Both the position numbers and the translations under genes were made by a program. Positions 1 through 7,774 of a stretch of DNA of 24,759 nt are shown here, piece after piece. The stretch lies in NCBI GenBank assembly GCA_964371145.1, contig CAYJKO010000012.1:1-24759 (forward strand). Reading direction: 5' to 3'. How positions within the stretch are numbered: position 1 is the first letter of the stretch; each line of letters starts with the position of its first letter. The DNA is from CAUTNA01 sp964371145. Lineage in GTDB: Bacteria > Pseudomonadota > Alphaproteobacteria > Rs-D84. The notes under the pieces are model-generated. The model was not told where the DNA came from. It worked only from the letters and a program-made list of their open reading frames with translations, and did no database searches.

Positions 1-1
1 C

Positions 2-3000
2 ACAAAATATCGTTTCAAAGACGGATTAAAAGAATGGAATGGAATAACATCCGCCACCGGCATGTTCCGGAATTCATCAACTTTGACATCCATAACATTA
101 CCGATATCTTGGGGAACGGTTGAAAGTACAAATGACATGTTTAACAGTCCGGATAATTTAACATCTGTTATATTGCCAAATAATTGGGGTAACATTACGG
201 ACACCAGCTATATGTTCGCCGACACACCGGTTTTGACATCCATTTCATACCATGGAAATCCAACACCATCTGTTAATTCTGTACCAACATCTTGGGACAA
301 CGTTCAAAACACCAGCGGAATGTTCGCGGGGACATCGTCATTAACAAACATAAAAATCCCAACCAGCTGGGGTTCTGTAAACAATGCAAGAGAAATGTTT
401 GGTTCTATCTTTGCTTTCTCTGGTTTAACATCTATTACGTTGCCGGCGAATTGGGGCAATATTACAGATGTATCATATATGTTTGCCTTGAACCAAAACT
501 TAACATCCATAACATACCATGGTAATCCATCCACAAATACGAATGCATTGCCAACGTCTTGGGGCAACATCACAAATACAACCGCTATGTTTGCCTATAA
601 CACATCTTTGCAATCAATTAAAATACCAGCATCTTGGACTAATGTTACAGATACATCCGGCATGTTTGGCGCTTCTGGATTATCGGGCATCGGCCTGCCG
701 ACATCATGGGGAAATGTTGACACTGTAACCGGTATGTTTTATGATGTGGCAAATATATCATCAATCATATTACCATCAACCTGGGGCGATGTGACCGACG
801 CAACCGATATGTTTGCGAATGCGACATCATTAAATAATATTTCATTACCGAATGTTTGGACCAATAATTCCGGAGCAACGGTTACTACCACCAACACAGA
901 CGAAGGAACATCCATATTTACCAATACCGGATTTACATGTTATTCTGATGCAACCATTAACGGTACGGCCGCCACCGTTGCTGCTGCGGGGGAATTCCCG
1001 AATCCACCGTATAAAATGGGAATTGGTTTGGATTCGTTACCTTCATGTGGGCCTGTATGTCCTGCAAATACAACCGGCTGGACAGATGAATCTACGGATG
1101 AAGCATGCAGACAGACTTTGGATATTAATTTAACCAATCACGCAAATATCCCAGAAGAATTCAGATATTGTAAAACGGGTACAATAACACAAACTGCAAA
1201 TGACGGTGACGCATCTTGGGGTGCTGCGACCGTTACGGGGTGTACATTTGATGAATTAAATATTGAATTTACATCTGGTACAAGCACATGGGAACCGTTT
1301 AACAGAGGTCTTAACGAACAGAATTTTTACGATATTTTTGAATTGTATGATGCGTCGACAAATACTCCTTTACCTCTTACAAATGATGTTTACAGCGGGA
1401 TTAATGCAAACACAAAATATCGTTTCAAAGACGGGTTAAAAGAATGGAATGGAATTACGAGTATTCGTGCTTTATTTAACTACGCATATGATTTGAAATC
1501 CATCACACTTCCATCATCTTGGGGACCGGTTACAAACATTAGCCTTTTGTTTGGTCAAAACTCATCCTTGACATCTGTTACATTACCAACCAATTGGGAC
1601 AATGTAACAGATGCATCAGATTTATTCAACGGCGCAACATCCTTGCCAACCGTTACATTACCAAACAATTGGGGTAGTATTACAACCGTGCACAGCATGT
1701 TCAGTGGAGCGACGTCTTTGACATCGATTAATTTGCCGACCAATTGGGGTTCTATTACAGATGCACAAACCATGTTTAATAACGCATCATCTTTACCGTC
1801 TGTCAATTTGCCGACCAATTGGGGCAATATCACAAATCTGCACGGAATGTTTATGGACGCAACATCTTTGACATCCATTAATTTGCCAAGCACCTGGGGT
1901 TCGGTAACGACCGTAACCAATATGTTTTATAACGCGTCATCTTTGCCATCTGTTACATTACCAAATTCTTGGGGACCTGTCACGAATGTTGTGGCTATGT
2001 TTGGTGACACTTCATCTTTAACATCGGTTAATTTGCCAAGCAATTGGGGTTCGATCACGGATTTAACCGGTATGTTTGGCGGCGCTTCATCTTTAGCCAA
2101 TATAACATTACCAAGCAGTTGGGGAAATGTGACGAATACAATGGGAATATTTTGGGGTGCGTCATCTTTAAACAACGTAACATTACCAGCAACCTGGGGC
2201 GATATTACATCTGCATACGGAATGTTTCAAGATGCTACATCTTTAAACAATATAACATTACCCGCCGTTTGGACCAATGATTCTGGTGCAAATGTAGAAA
2301 CGCTGGTTCCACCAGACGCAGGAATAGAAATGGATATATTCGGGAACACCGGATTTACGTGTCATTCTGACGCAACCATTAATGGCACATCTGCCAGCTC
2401 TGCCGCCGCGGGCGAATTCCCGAACCCACCATATAAAACGGGACTTGGTTTGGATTCTTTGGGAACATGTGCGGTTGCGTGTCCCGCGAACACAACCGGT
2501 TGGACGGACGAATCCACGAATGACGTATGTAAACAGACTTTGGATATTAATTTAACAAACCATGCAAATATTCCATCGCAATTCAGATATTGTAAAACGG
2601 GTACAATAACACAAACCGCAAATGACGGGGACGCATCTTGGTCCGCACCAACCATTACGGGATGTACATTTGACGAATTAAATATTGAATTTACATCTGG
2701 CACAACCGTTTGGGCACAACCTGTGACAGGATATAACAATGCGGTGATTTCTACAAAATTTGCCGATGTATTTGAATTGTATAATAAATCAACAGGCACA
2801 GCATTGGCATTCGACGCGTCTACAAATACATATTCAGATGTAAACGTTGGTGGGGACACTCAATATCGTTTCAAAGATGGTTTAAAAAAATGGGATACAA
2901 AGACAAATATTTCAAATATGTTCTATAATGCGGACACCGTATCATCTATTACAATGCCATCCGATTGGGGTAATGTCACTGTTGCTTCATATTTGTTTAA

Positions 3001-5404
3001 TAACGCTTCCAATTTGGCAACGGTTGTTTTGCCAACATCTTGGAATAATATAACTACGTTGAATCATTTCTTCTTTGCATCCGGCATCCAAAATGTAAAT
3101 TTACCGACAACATGGAACAAAGTTACAAGTGTATGGGCATTCTTCTATAATGCCCCACAGATTCAAAGTATTACGGTACCTGCAACATGGGAACGGATAA
3201 CAAACGTGACATCCTTTGCATCAGGCGCAAGAAATTTAAGTACTTTTACATATTATGGGAACCCAGATTCATCGACAAATTCATTACCATTGAATTGGGG
3301 CGATTCAATAACCAGTGCAATACATTTCTTTTATAACACAAACAATTTGACCAATATTAAAATACCAGAATCTTGGAATAATGTGACCAATGCACGCAAT
3401 ATGTTTTTTAACAATGACGCTATGACACATATGATATTGCCAGATTTATGGGGTAAAATTACCGACGCAGGCGGGATGTTTTACAGCGCAAGCAGTTTAC
3501 GTCATATAACATTACCAAAAGTTTGGACAAACGATGCCGGAACGACTATTACAACAACATACAGTTCGAACACAATGTTCGGCGGAACAGATTTCGATTA
3601 TCGCGCACCAGGTAATGACATTCCAACACAATCTGTGGAATCCCCAGCAGATCACATATTCCCAATGCCGGCATATACGGATGATTTGGGATTAGATTTG
3701 CCGATATTGTGTCCTGACACGACATCTGGATGGACGGCTGCAAACACAGATACATCATGTTCACAATATATAGATTTTGATAATACATCTGCTGACGGAA
3801 TTGTATCTTTGATACCGGACACATTTAAACATTGTGAATCAGGTCGATTGACACAAACATCTACGGACTACATTAATTGGAACACAGCCACAGCATCCAA
3901 TTGTGTATTTACGGAATTAAATATTGAATTTACATCTGGCACGACAAGCTGGACTCAGCCAACAACCATATATACCGGCACCAGTGCATTGTCCGTAAAA
4001 TTTTCAGACGTATTCGAATTGTATAATAAAACAACAGGTACAGCGTTACCATTTAACACATCAACAAACACATATTCAAATATTGATGTTGGTGGCGATA
4101 CTCAATACCGTTTTATCGACGGATTAAATAAATGGGACGGAAAAACAACCGCATCCAACATGTTTAATTCGACGACACAAATCAAATCTATTACTTTGCC
4201 AGAATTTGACACGATTACGAATTTATCATTTATGTTTGCTGAAAACAGAAATTTTGACACACTTGTATTGCCAGCGACCTGGGGCAATGTAACGGTCATG
4301 AACCATATGTTCTATGATTCAGACGTTATAAATGTAAATATGCCACAATCTTGGGATTCTGTTGTTACAATGTATTCATTGTTCTATTCCGCAAACCGCA
4401 TCCAATCTTTGACCATTCCGGCATCTTGGGGAAATATAACAAACCCATCTCGTTTGGCGTCTGGCGCAACAACATTGGCATCTATTTCATATTATGGAAA
4501 TCCGAATCCTGGAACAAATGCATTGCCACCACAATGGGATAAAGTTACCACGACATCCGAAATGTTATACAGAACAGCAATAACGGATATAACTTTGCCA
4601 TCATCTTGGGGTAATATTACAACCACACAATTAATGTTGTCATTAACACCGATTACATCTGTTAATTTGCCGTCAACATGGGGGACAAAATTAACCAATA
4701 TTAATCGTATGTTTTACGGATGTTCTGGTTTGACGGCTGTTGTATTGCCACAAACATGGGGTAATGTTTCCAATGCTGGCGGATTGTTCCATAGTTCAAG
4801 AAATTTGATACACATTACATTACCAACATCTTGGGAAAATAATGCGGGGACAGCAATTACAACAATATACGGTTCTTACAATATGTTTTCAAACACAGGA
4901 TTTACATCACGTGCGACCGGTATCCCTGTTCCGCCAAGCGCAGAAATGTCCCCGGCTAATTACATATTCCCGAACGACACATGGCAATTGGGCATAGGAT
5001 TGGATAATTTACCATTATATTGTTTGGGCGGAACATATGTTGCCGCAAATACAAAAGTTTGTATAGATTGTGGTGTTGGATATTATTGCCCGGCTGGCGG
5101 TCATGTATTTAATCCGACAACCGACATGGGACGTTTCCAATGTACGGGCGACGATGAAACAACAATTGGATATGGTGCGGGCGCGGACGAAGCGGGTGAT
5201 TGTGGCCGTATATTACATACTCAAAAACCGGATGGCACAATACAATCTGTGTATTTGCGATCTGACAAAAAAACAACCCCATCTTTGAACGTTGATGTAA
5301 ACGGCACCGTTTATTTCGGCAATATGGATAACGATTTAACAAAAGGATTTATGCGTATGAATTACAATAATACAACGTATTCTGTTTATGACGACAGTAT
5401 GTAA
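2..5404 (+). CDS. Giant repeat surface protein, BspA/DUF285-like (5'-partial)
   Basis: The reading frame is open from base 2 to the stop at 5402-5404 (1800 residues). The first in-frame ATG at 62 is not the start: bases 2-61 encode TKYRFKDGLKEWNGIT, the same linker that recurs inside the protein near 1412. The body is built of 25-residue repeats of the type SLTSINLP-x2-WG-x-ITDAxxMFxxAS. These combine the TLP strand of BspA-type leucine-rich repeats with the WxxVTxxxxMF half of DUF285 repeats. Four large modules start near 1, 1411, 2860 and 4101; cysteine-containing linkers (CPANTTGWTDES..., RYCKTGTITQT) separate them. The C-terminal ~150 residues are different: a Cys-rich stretch (VCIDCGVGYYCPAGG) and a repeat-free tail ending YSVYDDSM. 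The signal peptide, if any, lies outside the window. An exported adhesin or surface protein is inferred from composition and repeat type; no anchor or autotransporter barrel is visible. Confidence 0.85.
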   Translation, partial: TKYRFKDGLKEWNGITSATGMFRNSSTLTSITLPISWGTVESTNDMFNSPDNLTSVILPNNWGNITDTSYMFADTPVLTSISYHGNPTPSVNSVPTSWDNVQNTSGMFAGTSSLTNIKIPTSWGSVNNAREMFGSIFAFSGLTSITLPANWGNITDVSYMFALNQNLTSITYHGNPSTNTNALPTSWGNITNTTAMFAYNTSLQSIKIPASWTNVTDTSGMFGASGLSGIGLPTSWGNVDTVTGMFYDVANISSIILPSTWGDVTDATDMFANATSLNNISLPNVWTNNSGATVTTTNTDEGTSIFTNTGFTCYSDATINGTAATVAAAGEFPNPPYKMGIGLDSLPSCGPVCPANTTGWTDESTDEACRQTLDINLTNHANIPEEFRYCKTGTITQTANDGDASWGAATVTGCTFDELNIEFTSGTSTWEPFNRGLNEQNFYDIFELYDASTNTPLPLTNDVYSGINANTKYRFKDGLKEWNGITSIRALFNYAYDLKSITLPSSWGPVTNISLLFGQNSSLTSVTLPTNWDNVTDASDLFNGATSLPTVTLPNNWGSITTVHSMFSGATSLTSINLPTNWGSITDAQTMFNNASSLPSVNLPTNWGNITNLHGMFMDATSLTSINLPSTWGSVTTVTNMFYNASSLPSVTLPNSWGPVTNVVAMFGDTSSLTSVNLPSNWGSITDLTGMFGGASSLANITLPSSWGNVTNTMGIFWGASSLNNVTLPATWGDITSAYGMFQDATSLNNITLPAVWTNDSGANVETLVPPDAGIEMDIFGNTGFTCHSDATINGTSASSAAAGEFPNPPYKTGLGLDSLGTCAVACPANTTGWTDESTNDVCKQTLDINLTNHANIPSQFRYCKTGTITQTANDGDASWSAPTITGCTFDELNIEFTSGTTVWAQPVTGYNNAVISTKFADVFELYNKSTGTALAFDASTNTYSDVNVGGDTQYRFKDGLKKWDTKTNISNMFYNADTVSSITMPSDWGNVTVASYLFNNASNLATVVLPTSWNNITTLNHFFFASGIQNVNLPTTWNKVTSVWAFFYNAPQIQSITVPATWERITNVTSFASGARNLSTFTYYGNPDSSTNSLPLNWGDSITSAIHFFYNTNNLTNIKIPESWNNVTNARNMFFNNDAMTHMILPDLWGKITDAGGMFYSASSLRHITLPKVWTNDAGTTITTTYSSNTMFGGTDFDYRAPGNDIPTQSVESPADHIFPMPAYTDDLGLDLPILCPDTTSGWTAANTDTSCSQYIDFDNTSADGIVSLIPDTFKHCESGRLTQTSTDYINWNTATASNCVFTELNIEFTSGTTSWTQPTTIYTGTSALSVKFSDVFELYNKTTGTALPFNTSTNTYSNIDVGGDTQYRFIDGLNKWDGKTTASNMFNSTTQIKSITLPEFDTITNLSFMFAENRNFDTLVLPATWGNVTVMNHMFYDSDVINVNMPQSWDSVVTMYSLFYSANRIQSLTIPASWGNITNPSRLASGATTLASISYYGNPNPGTNALPPQWDKVTTTSEMLYRTAITDITLPSSWGNITTTQLMLSLTPITSVNLPSTWGTKLTNINRMFYGCSGLTAVVLPQTWGNVSNAGGLFHSSRNLIHITLPTSWENNAGTAITTIYGSYNMFSNTGFTSRATGIPVPPSAEMSPANYIFPNDTWQLGIGLDNLPLYCLGGTYVAANTKVCIDCGVGYYCPAGGHVFNPTTDMGRFQCTGDDETTIGYGAGADEAGDCGRILHTQKPDGTIQSVYLRSDKKTTPSLNVDVNGTVYFGNMDNDLTKGFMRMNYNNTTYSVYDDSM
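1411..1458 (+). repeat. Module-start linker repeat (copies near 1, 1411, 2860, 4101)
   Basis: The DNA encoding T/Q-YRFKDGLKEWNG is nearly identical at 1-48 and 1411-1458 (one difference in the first 40 bases). More diverged copies start near 2860 (QYRFKDGLKKWD) and 4101 (QYRFIDGLNKWD). The spacing is about 1410, 1450 and 1240 bp, which defines the large-scale module length. Confidence 0.85.
1560..2275 (+). repeat. 75-bp (25-residue) coding tandem repeats, best-preserved block
   Basis: Successive units repeat every 75 bp; for example the codons for S-L-T/P-S start at 1865 and again at 1940. The most regular run lies in the second module. Each unit encodes a TLP/NLP strand, a WG turn, a V/I-T-x4-M/L-F segment and a small-residue link (GATS, NASS). 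Other modules carry the same repeat in a more diverged form. Confidence 0.85.
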
Positions 5405-5417
5405 TTGCGATTGTCAG

Positions 5418-5487
5418 AACGAATATACAGCGACCCAAATTTCTTTTTACCCTTCTTCACAAAAAAGTGGGTCGCTGTATATTCGTT
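5418..5487. repeat. Palindrome P1, 20-bp perfect arms
   Basis: Arms 5418-5437 and 5468-5487 are perfect reverse complements (AACGAATATACAG... against ...CTGTATATTCGTT) around a 30-base pyrimidine-rich loop containing CTTCTTCACAAAA. The left arm begins 14 bases after the surface-protein stop. Confidence 0.9.
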
Positions 5488-5496
5488 TGAAAAGAC

Positions 5497-5552
5497 CGAA
5501 TGCAAAGCAATCTAAATTCCTTCTTCAAAATGAATGGATTGCTGTGTATTCG
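5497..5552. repeat. Palindrome P2, imperfect, shares a loop motif with P1
   Basis: Arms 5497-5519 and 5532-5552 pair with one A-G mismatch, a two-base bulge and two G-U pairs, around the loop CTTCTTCAAAAT. The core is GCAATC (5507-5512) with GATTGC (5537-5542). Its right end, GTATTCG, is also the left arm of P3. Confidence 0.7.
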
Positions 5553-5592
5553 TTTGAATACTACAAAGGGGCTTGTACATTTAAACGAATAC
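5546..5592. repeat. Palindrome P3, nested stem with AGGGGC loop
   Basis: Outer arms GTATTCGTTT (5546-5555) and AAACGAATAC (5583-5592) are perfect complements. Inside, TACAA (5562-5566) pairs with TTGTA (5573-5577) around AGGGGC. Confidence 0.75.
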
Positions 5593-5627
5593 CATTGCGC
5601 TGGCGGGGAAACCTGCCTGCGTGATGG
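5592..5627 (+). repeat. Hairpin P4 with GAAA tetraloop
   Basis: GGCGGG (5602-5607), a GAAA loop (5608-5611) and CCTGCC (5612-5617), then one T-T mismatch (5601/5618), then nine further pairs out to 5592/5627. Three of the pairs (5605/5614, 5596/5623, 5597/5622) are G-U only if the + strand is the RNA, so the fold fits a + strand transcript. It may be a 3'-UTR element of the surface-protein mRNA or a separate small RNA. Confidence 0.65.
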
Positions 5628-5640
5628 ACATATCAGTTTT

Positions 5641-5679
5641 GTTCGAATTTCTACAAAGGGGCTTGTTTGAAATTTGAAC
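5641..5679. repeat. Palindrome P5, same inner loop as P3
   Basis: GTTCGAATTT (5641-5650) pairs with AAATTTGAAC (5670-5679) with one G-U. The loop repeats the 16 bases seen at 5561-5576 (here 5651-5666), with ACAA/TTGT forming the inner stem. The outer stem sequence differs from P3 while pairing is kept. Confidence 0.75.
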
Positions 5680-5680
5680 A

Positions 5681-5715
5681 AAAAAAGACCGCGCCATTTT
5701 GACGCGGTCTTTTTT
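5681..5715. terminator. Bidirectional terminator, surface gene / M23 gene
   Basis: 13-bp stem AAAAAAGACCGCG (5681-5693) with its complement at 5703-5715 and a 9-base loop. A and T runs on either side let it work on both strands for the convergent genes. Confidence 0.9.
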
Positions 5716-5731
5716 TATTTAATATTAATCA

Positions 5732-6988
5732 TTACAATGGAATAAACATATTTGGATTTTTTTCCATAGCATCAATTGCACTGTCCAATAATTCCGTCAT
5801 ATCTAAAAATTTATCTTTATCCGTCTTGTTCAAATTATCGATTGCAGGCAATTTAACAGTCATAGGATTAACGTGGCTGCCATTTTTGATAATTTCATAA
5901 TGCAAATGTGGCCCTGTTGAATAACCGGTTGAACCGACATATCCGATAATTTGACCTTGTTTTACTTTTGAACCAACTTTTATATTTTTTGCAAATCGTG
6001 ACATATGGGCATATAAAGTTTGATAGCTGCCGTTATGACGAATTTTTACATAATTTCCATATCCTTTGCCATATGCTTTTGTGACAACGGTCCCGGCCCC
6101 TGCACTTGGGATTGGGGTTCCTGTTCCTGCGCGGAAATCCACACCTTTGTGTGCGCGGGTATACCCCAGTACTGGGTGTTTACGATTTGGATTAAAGCTG
6201 CTGGTGACACGTGCGTTATTAATAGGCGTTCTTTTCAAAGATTTAATCGCGCCATTACCTTTTTCATCGTAATATCCAACCGTATCATTTGATTTACGGA
6301 AACGATACATTTGAACGTCGCCACGCAACGCATCAAAAGAAATTGCGACAATACGTCCGTTGTCTATTTTTTCGCCATTTGAATAATTTTCTTCGTATAC
6401 TACATAGAATTCTTGACCTGCGCGGATGTCTCGTTCGAAATCCATTTCAAACGCCAATAAATCATATACGCCTGCTAATATATTTTCTGGAATCCCGGCT
6501 TTTGTTCCTGCCCAATAAAAACTATCGCCCTCTTCTATTTTTCCAGATTTATAAATAACGCGAACATCTGGTTTTACATCCAATATTTTGCATTCCCATG
6601 CGCCGTTTTCTTTCCATAATTCTATTTGACGCCAAGGCCCCGGAACATAAGTAATCTTTTCAACCGGCGCACCTTCGGATTCACATGTTAAAACCAATTT
6701 ATCTGTTTCTGCGCGAATACTGCGAACATCTGCGTCCTTTTTTAAAACGTCCGCTATTTCTGCGATATCTGCGCCCGACATCCCACGCGGAGACAATATA
6801 CTGGACAATGTTTCGCCAGGCGCGACAATGACTTCGTCCGTGTAAACAGACGACATCATTTCAGATTGTGGCAATCGATACGCCGTTAAACAAAAGGATA
6901 AAACCACGGACAATGCGATCAAAGGCAACAATACGCGCCCTGATTTAGATGATTTTGCATAATGCATAATATGTTTTACTTTTCTCAT
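5732..6988 (-). CDS. M23-family murein endopeptidase, membrane-anchored
   Basis: Predicted zinc endopeptidase that cuts peptidoglycan cross-links in the periplasm. From the start MRKVKHIMHY the protein has 418 residues: a short basic cytoplasmic start, one membrane segment (LLPLIALSVVLSFCLTA), a LysM/OapA-like region (VIVAPGETLSSILSPRGM), and a C-terminal lasso-type M23 domain. The M23 zinc ligands are visible: H and D in AHKGVDFRAG, and HLH in GPHLHYE. Architecture resembles MepM-like cell-wall hydrolases. The frame also opens upstream at 7024, but that start would lie inside prmC and upstream of the -10 box, so 6988 is preferred; no strong ribosome site precedes it (only GGGA), and a TATAAT ends 7 bases before it. 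An alternative start is 6967. Convergent with the surface-protein gene and divergent from prmC. Confidence 0.9.
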   Translation of the reverse strand: MRKVKHIMHYAKSSKSGRVLLPLIALSVVLSFCLTAYRLPQSEMMSSVYTDEVIVAPGETLSSILSPRGMSGADIAEIADVLKKDADVRSIRAETDKLVLTCESEGAPVEKITYVPGPWRQIELWKENGAWECKILDVKPDVRVIYKSGKIEEGDSFYWAGTKAGIPENILAGVYDLLAFEMDFERDIRAGQEFYVVYEENYSNGEKIDNGRIVAISFDALRGDVQMYRFRKSNDTVGYYDEKGNGAIKSLKRTPINNARVTSSFNPNRKHPVLGYTRAHKGVDFRAGTGTPIPSAGAGTVVTKAYGKGYGNYVKIRHNGSYQTLYAHMSRFAKNIKVGSKVKQGQIIGYVGSTGYSTGPHLHYEIIKNGSHVNPMTVKLPAIDNLNKTDKDKFLDMTELLDSAIDAMEKNPNMFIPL

Positions 6989-7003
6989 AATCCCAATTAT
7001 AAT
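6975..7003 (+). promoter_or_regulatory. prmC promoter, apparently leaderless
   Basis: TTTACT (6975-6980), 17 bases, TATAAT (6998-7003), then 6 bases and ATG at 7010. No Shine-Dalgarno sequence is possible in so short a leader. The -35 lies inside the start of the M23 gene. Confidence 0.6.
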
Positions 7004-7024
7004 GAAATTATGAATATAAATCAA
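6996..7024 (-). promoter_or_regulatory. M23 gene promoter, apparently leaderless
   Basis: On the minus strand, TTGATT (7024-7019), 17 bases, TATAAT (7001-6996), then 7 bases and the ATG at 6988. The expected transcription start falls on or next to the start codon. The -10 box overlaps the divergent prmC -10. Confidence 0.6.
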
Positions 7025-7774
7025 GCATTCAACTTATTAAAAAACGCGTCCGATGTGCGAATTGCACGCATTGTTTTGGCAGAAATTAAAAAACCGCGAC
7101 TATTCAATATACTATACATATGCCACCAATTAAAACGTGGGGTACCGGTGGCCAAGATAATTAACAAAAAGTGGTTTTATGGTTTGGAATTTTATACTAA
7201 CAAATATACATTAGACCCCCGCCCCGACACAGAAACTCTGGTAGAGGCCGTTATAAAAGACAAGCACCTTTCCCCAAAAATTTTGGATATGGGAACGGGT
7301 TCTGGTTGCATTATTTGTTCATGCGTTAAAAATATAGATGGTGCAACGGGTATTGGTATTGATATATCGCGCGGCGCATTGCGGGTTGCAAAACGGAATG
7401 TTAAAAATTTGGAATTATCGGATAAAATAAAAATTATGCGCGCGAAATTTAATTCTGATTTATCCAAATTTGAAAAATTTGACGTTATTGTATCCAATCC
7501 ACCATATATCGCAATTGGCGACGAACGCGTAAATGATGGCGCTATGCATGATCCGAAAATGGCTTTATACGCAGATAATAACGGTTTATTTGCATATGAA
7601 CAAATTGCAGAAAACGCAAAAAAATATTTAAAAAAATCGGGCAAAATATATTTGGAAATCGGAGAAAATCAAGAAACATCCGTCCGTGATATATTTGAAA
7701 AACGGGGTTGGGAATTTATATCCCAAACCCCAGATTTATCAGGCATTATCCGCGTTTTAATTTTTACAATTTAA
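7010..7774 (+). CDS. prmC: Release factor glutamine methyltransferase PrmC
   Basis: S-adenosylmethionine-dependent enzyme that N5-methylates the glutamine of the GGQ motif in peptide chain release factors. The 254-residue protein has a helical N-terminal domain followed by a Rossmann methyltransferase domain with motif I LDMGTGSGCI and the catalytic/substrate motif SNPPYI. PRPDTETLVE, typical of PrmC, precedes motif I. Slightly short for the family, mostly at the N-terminus. The start at 7010 (MNINQAFNLL) is chosen over an upstream ATG at 6962 because that one lies before the promoter and inside the M23 gene. The 3' end overlaps the convergent metallo-hydrolase gene by 11 bp with no terminator between them. 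Confidence 0.93.
   Translation: MNINQAFNLLKNASDVRIARIVLAEIKKPRLFNILYICHQLKRGVPVAKIINKKWFYGLEFYTNKYTLDPRPDTETLVEAVIKDKHLSPKILDMGTGSGCIICSCVKNIDGATGIGIDISRGALRVAKRNVKNLELSDKIKIMRAKFNSDLSKFEKFDVIVSNPPYIAIGDERVNDGAMHDPKMALYADNNGLFAYEQIAENAKKYLKKSGKIYLEIGENQETSVRDIFEKRGWEFISQTPDLSGIIRVLIFTI

Larger units (their letters stand above)
5405..5680. other. Gene-free block of consecutive palindromes
   Basis: No credible gene occupies the 327 bases between the giant protein's stop and the M23 gene's stop. Nearly all of it can fold: P1 5418-5487, P2 5497-5552, P3 5546-5592, P4 5592-5627 and P5 5641-5679, followed by a terminator. P1 and P2 share the loop motif CTTCTTCA(C)AAAA. P3 and P5 share a 16-base loop, CTACAAAGGGGCTTGT, inside different outer stems. 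The short ORFs crossing this block are by-products of the inverted repeats. Confidence 0.75.

Noticed and set aside
2362..2859. 165-residue minus-strand ORF opposite the surface protein
   Set aside because: Low-complexity mirror of the repeat coding sequence; similar mirrors appear at every module.
5418..5679. CRISPR array or integron attC array
   Set aside because: Units have no constant repeat with regular spacers, no cas or integrase gene is present, and the core GTTRRRY/RYYYAAC pairs of attC are not evident.
5388..5681. Short ORFs on both strands in the palindrome block
   Set aside because: They follow from the inverted repeats, have no ribosome site, and the + strand one begins inside the surface-protein gene.
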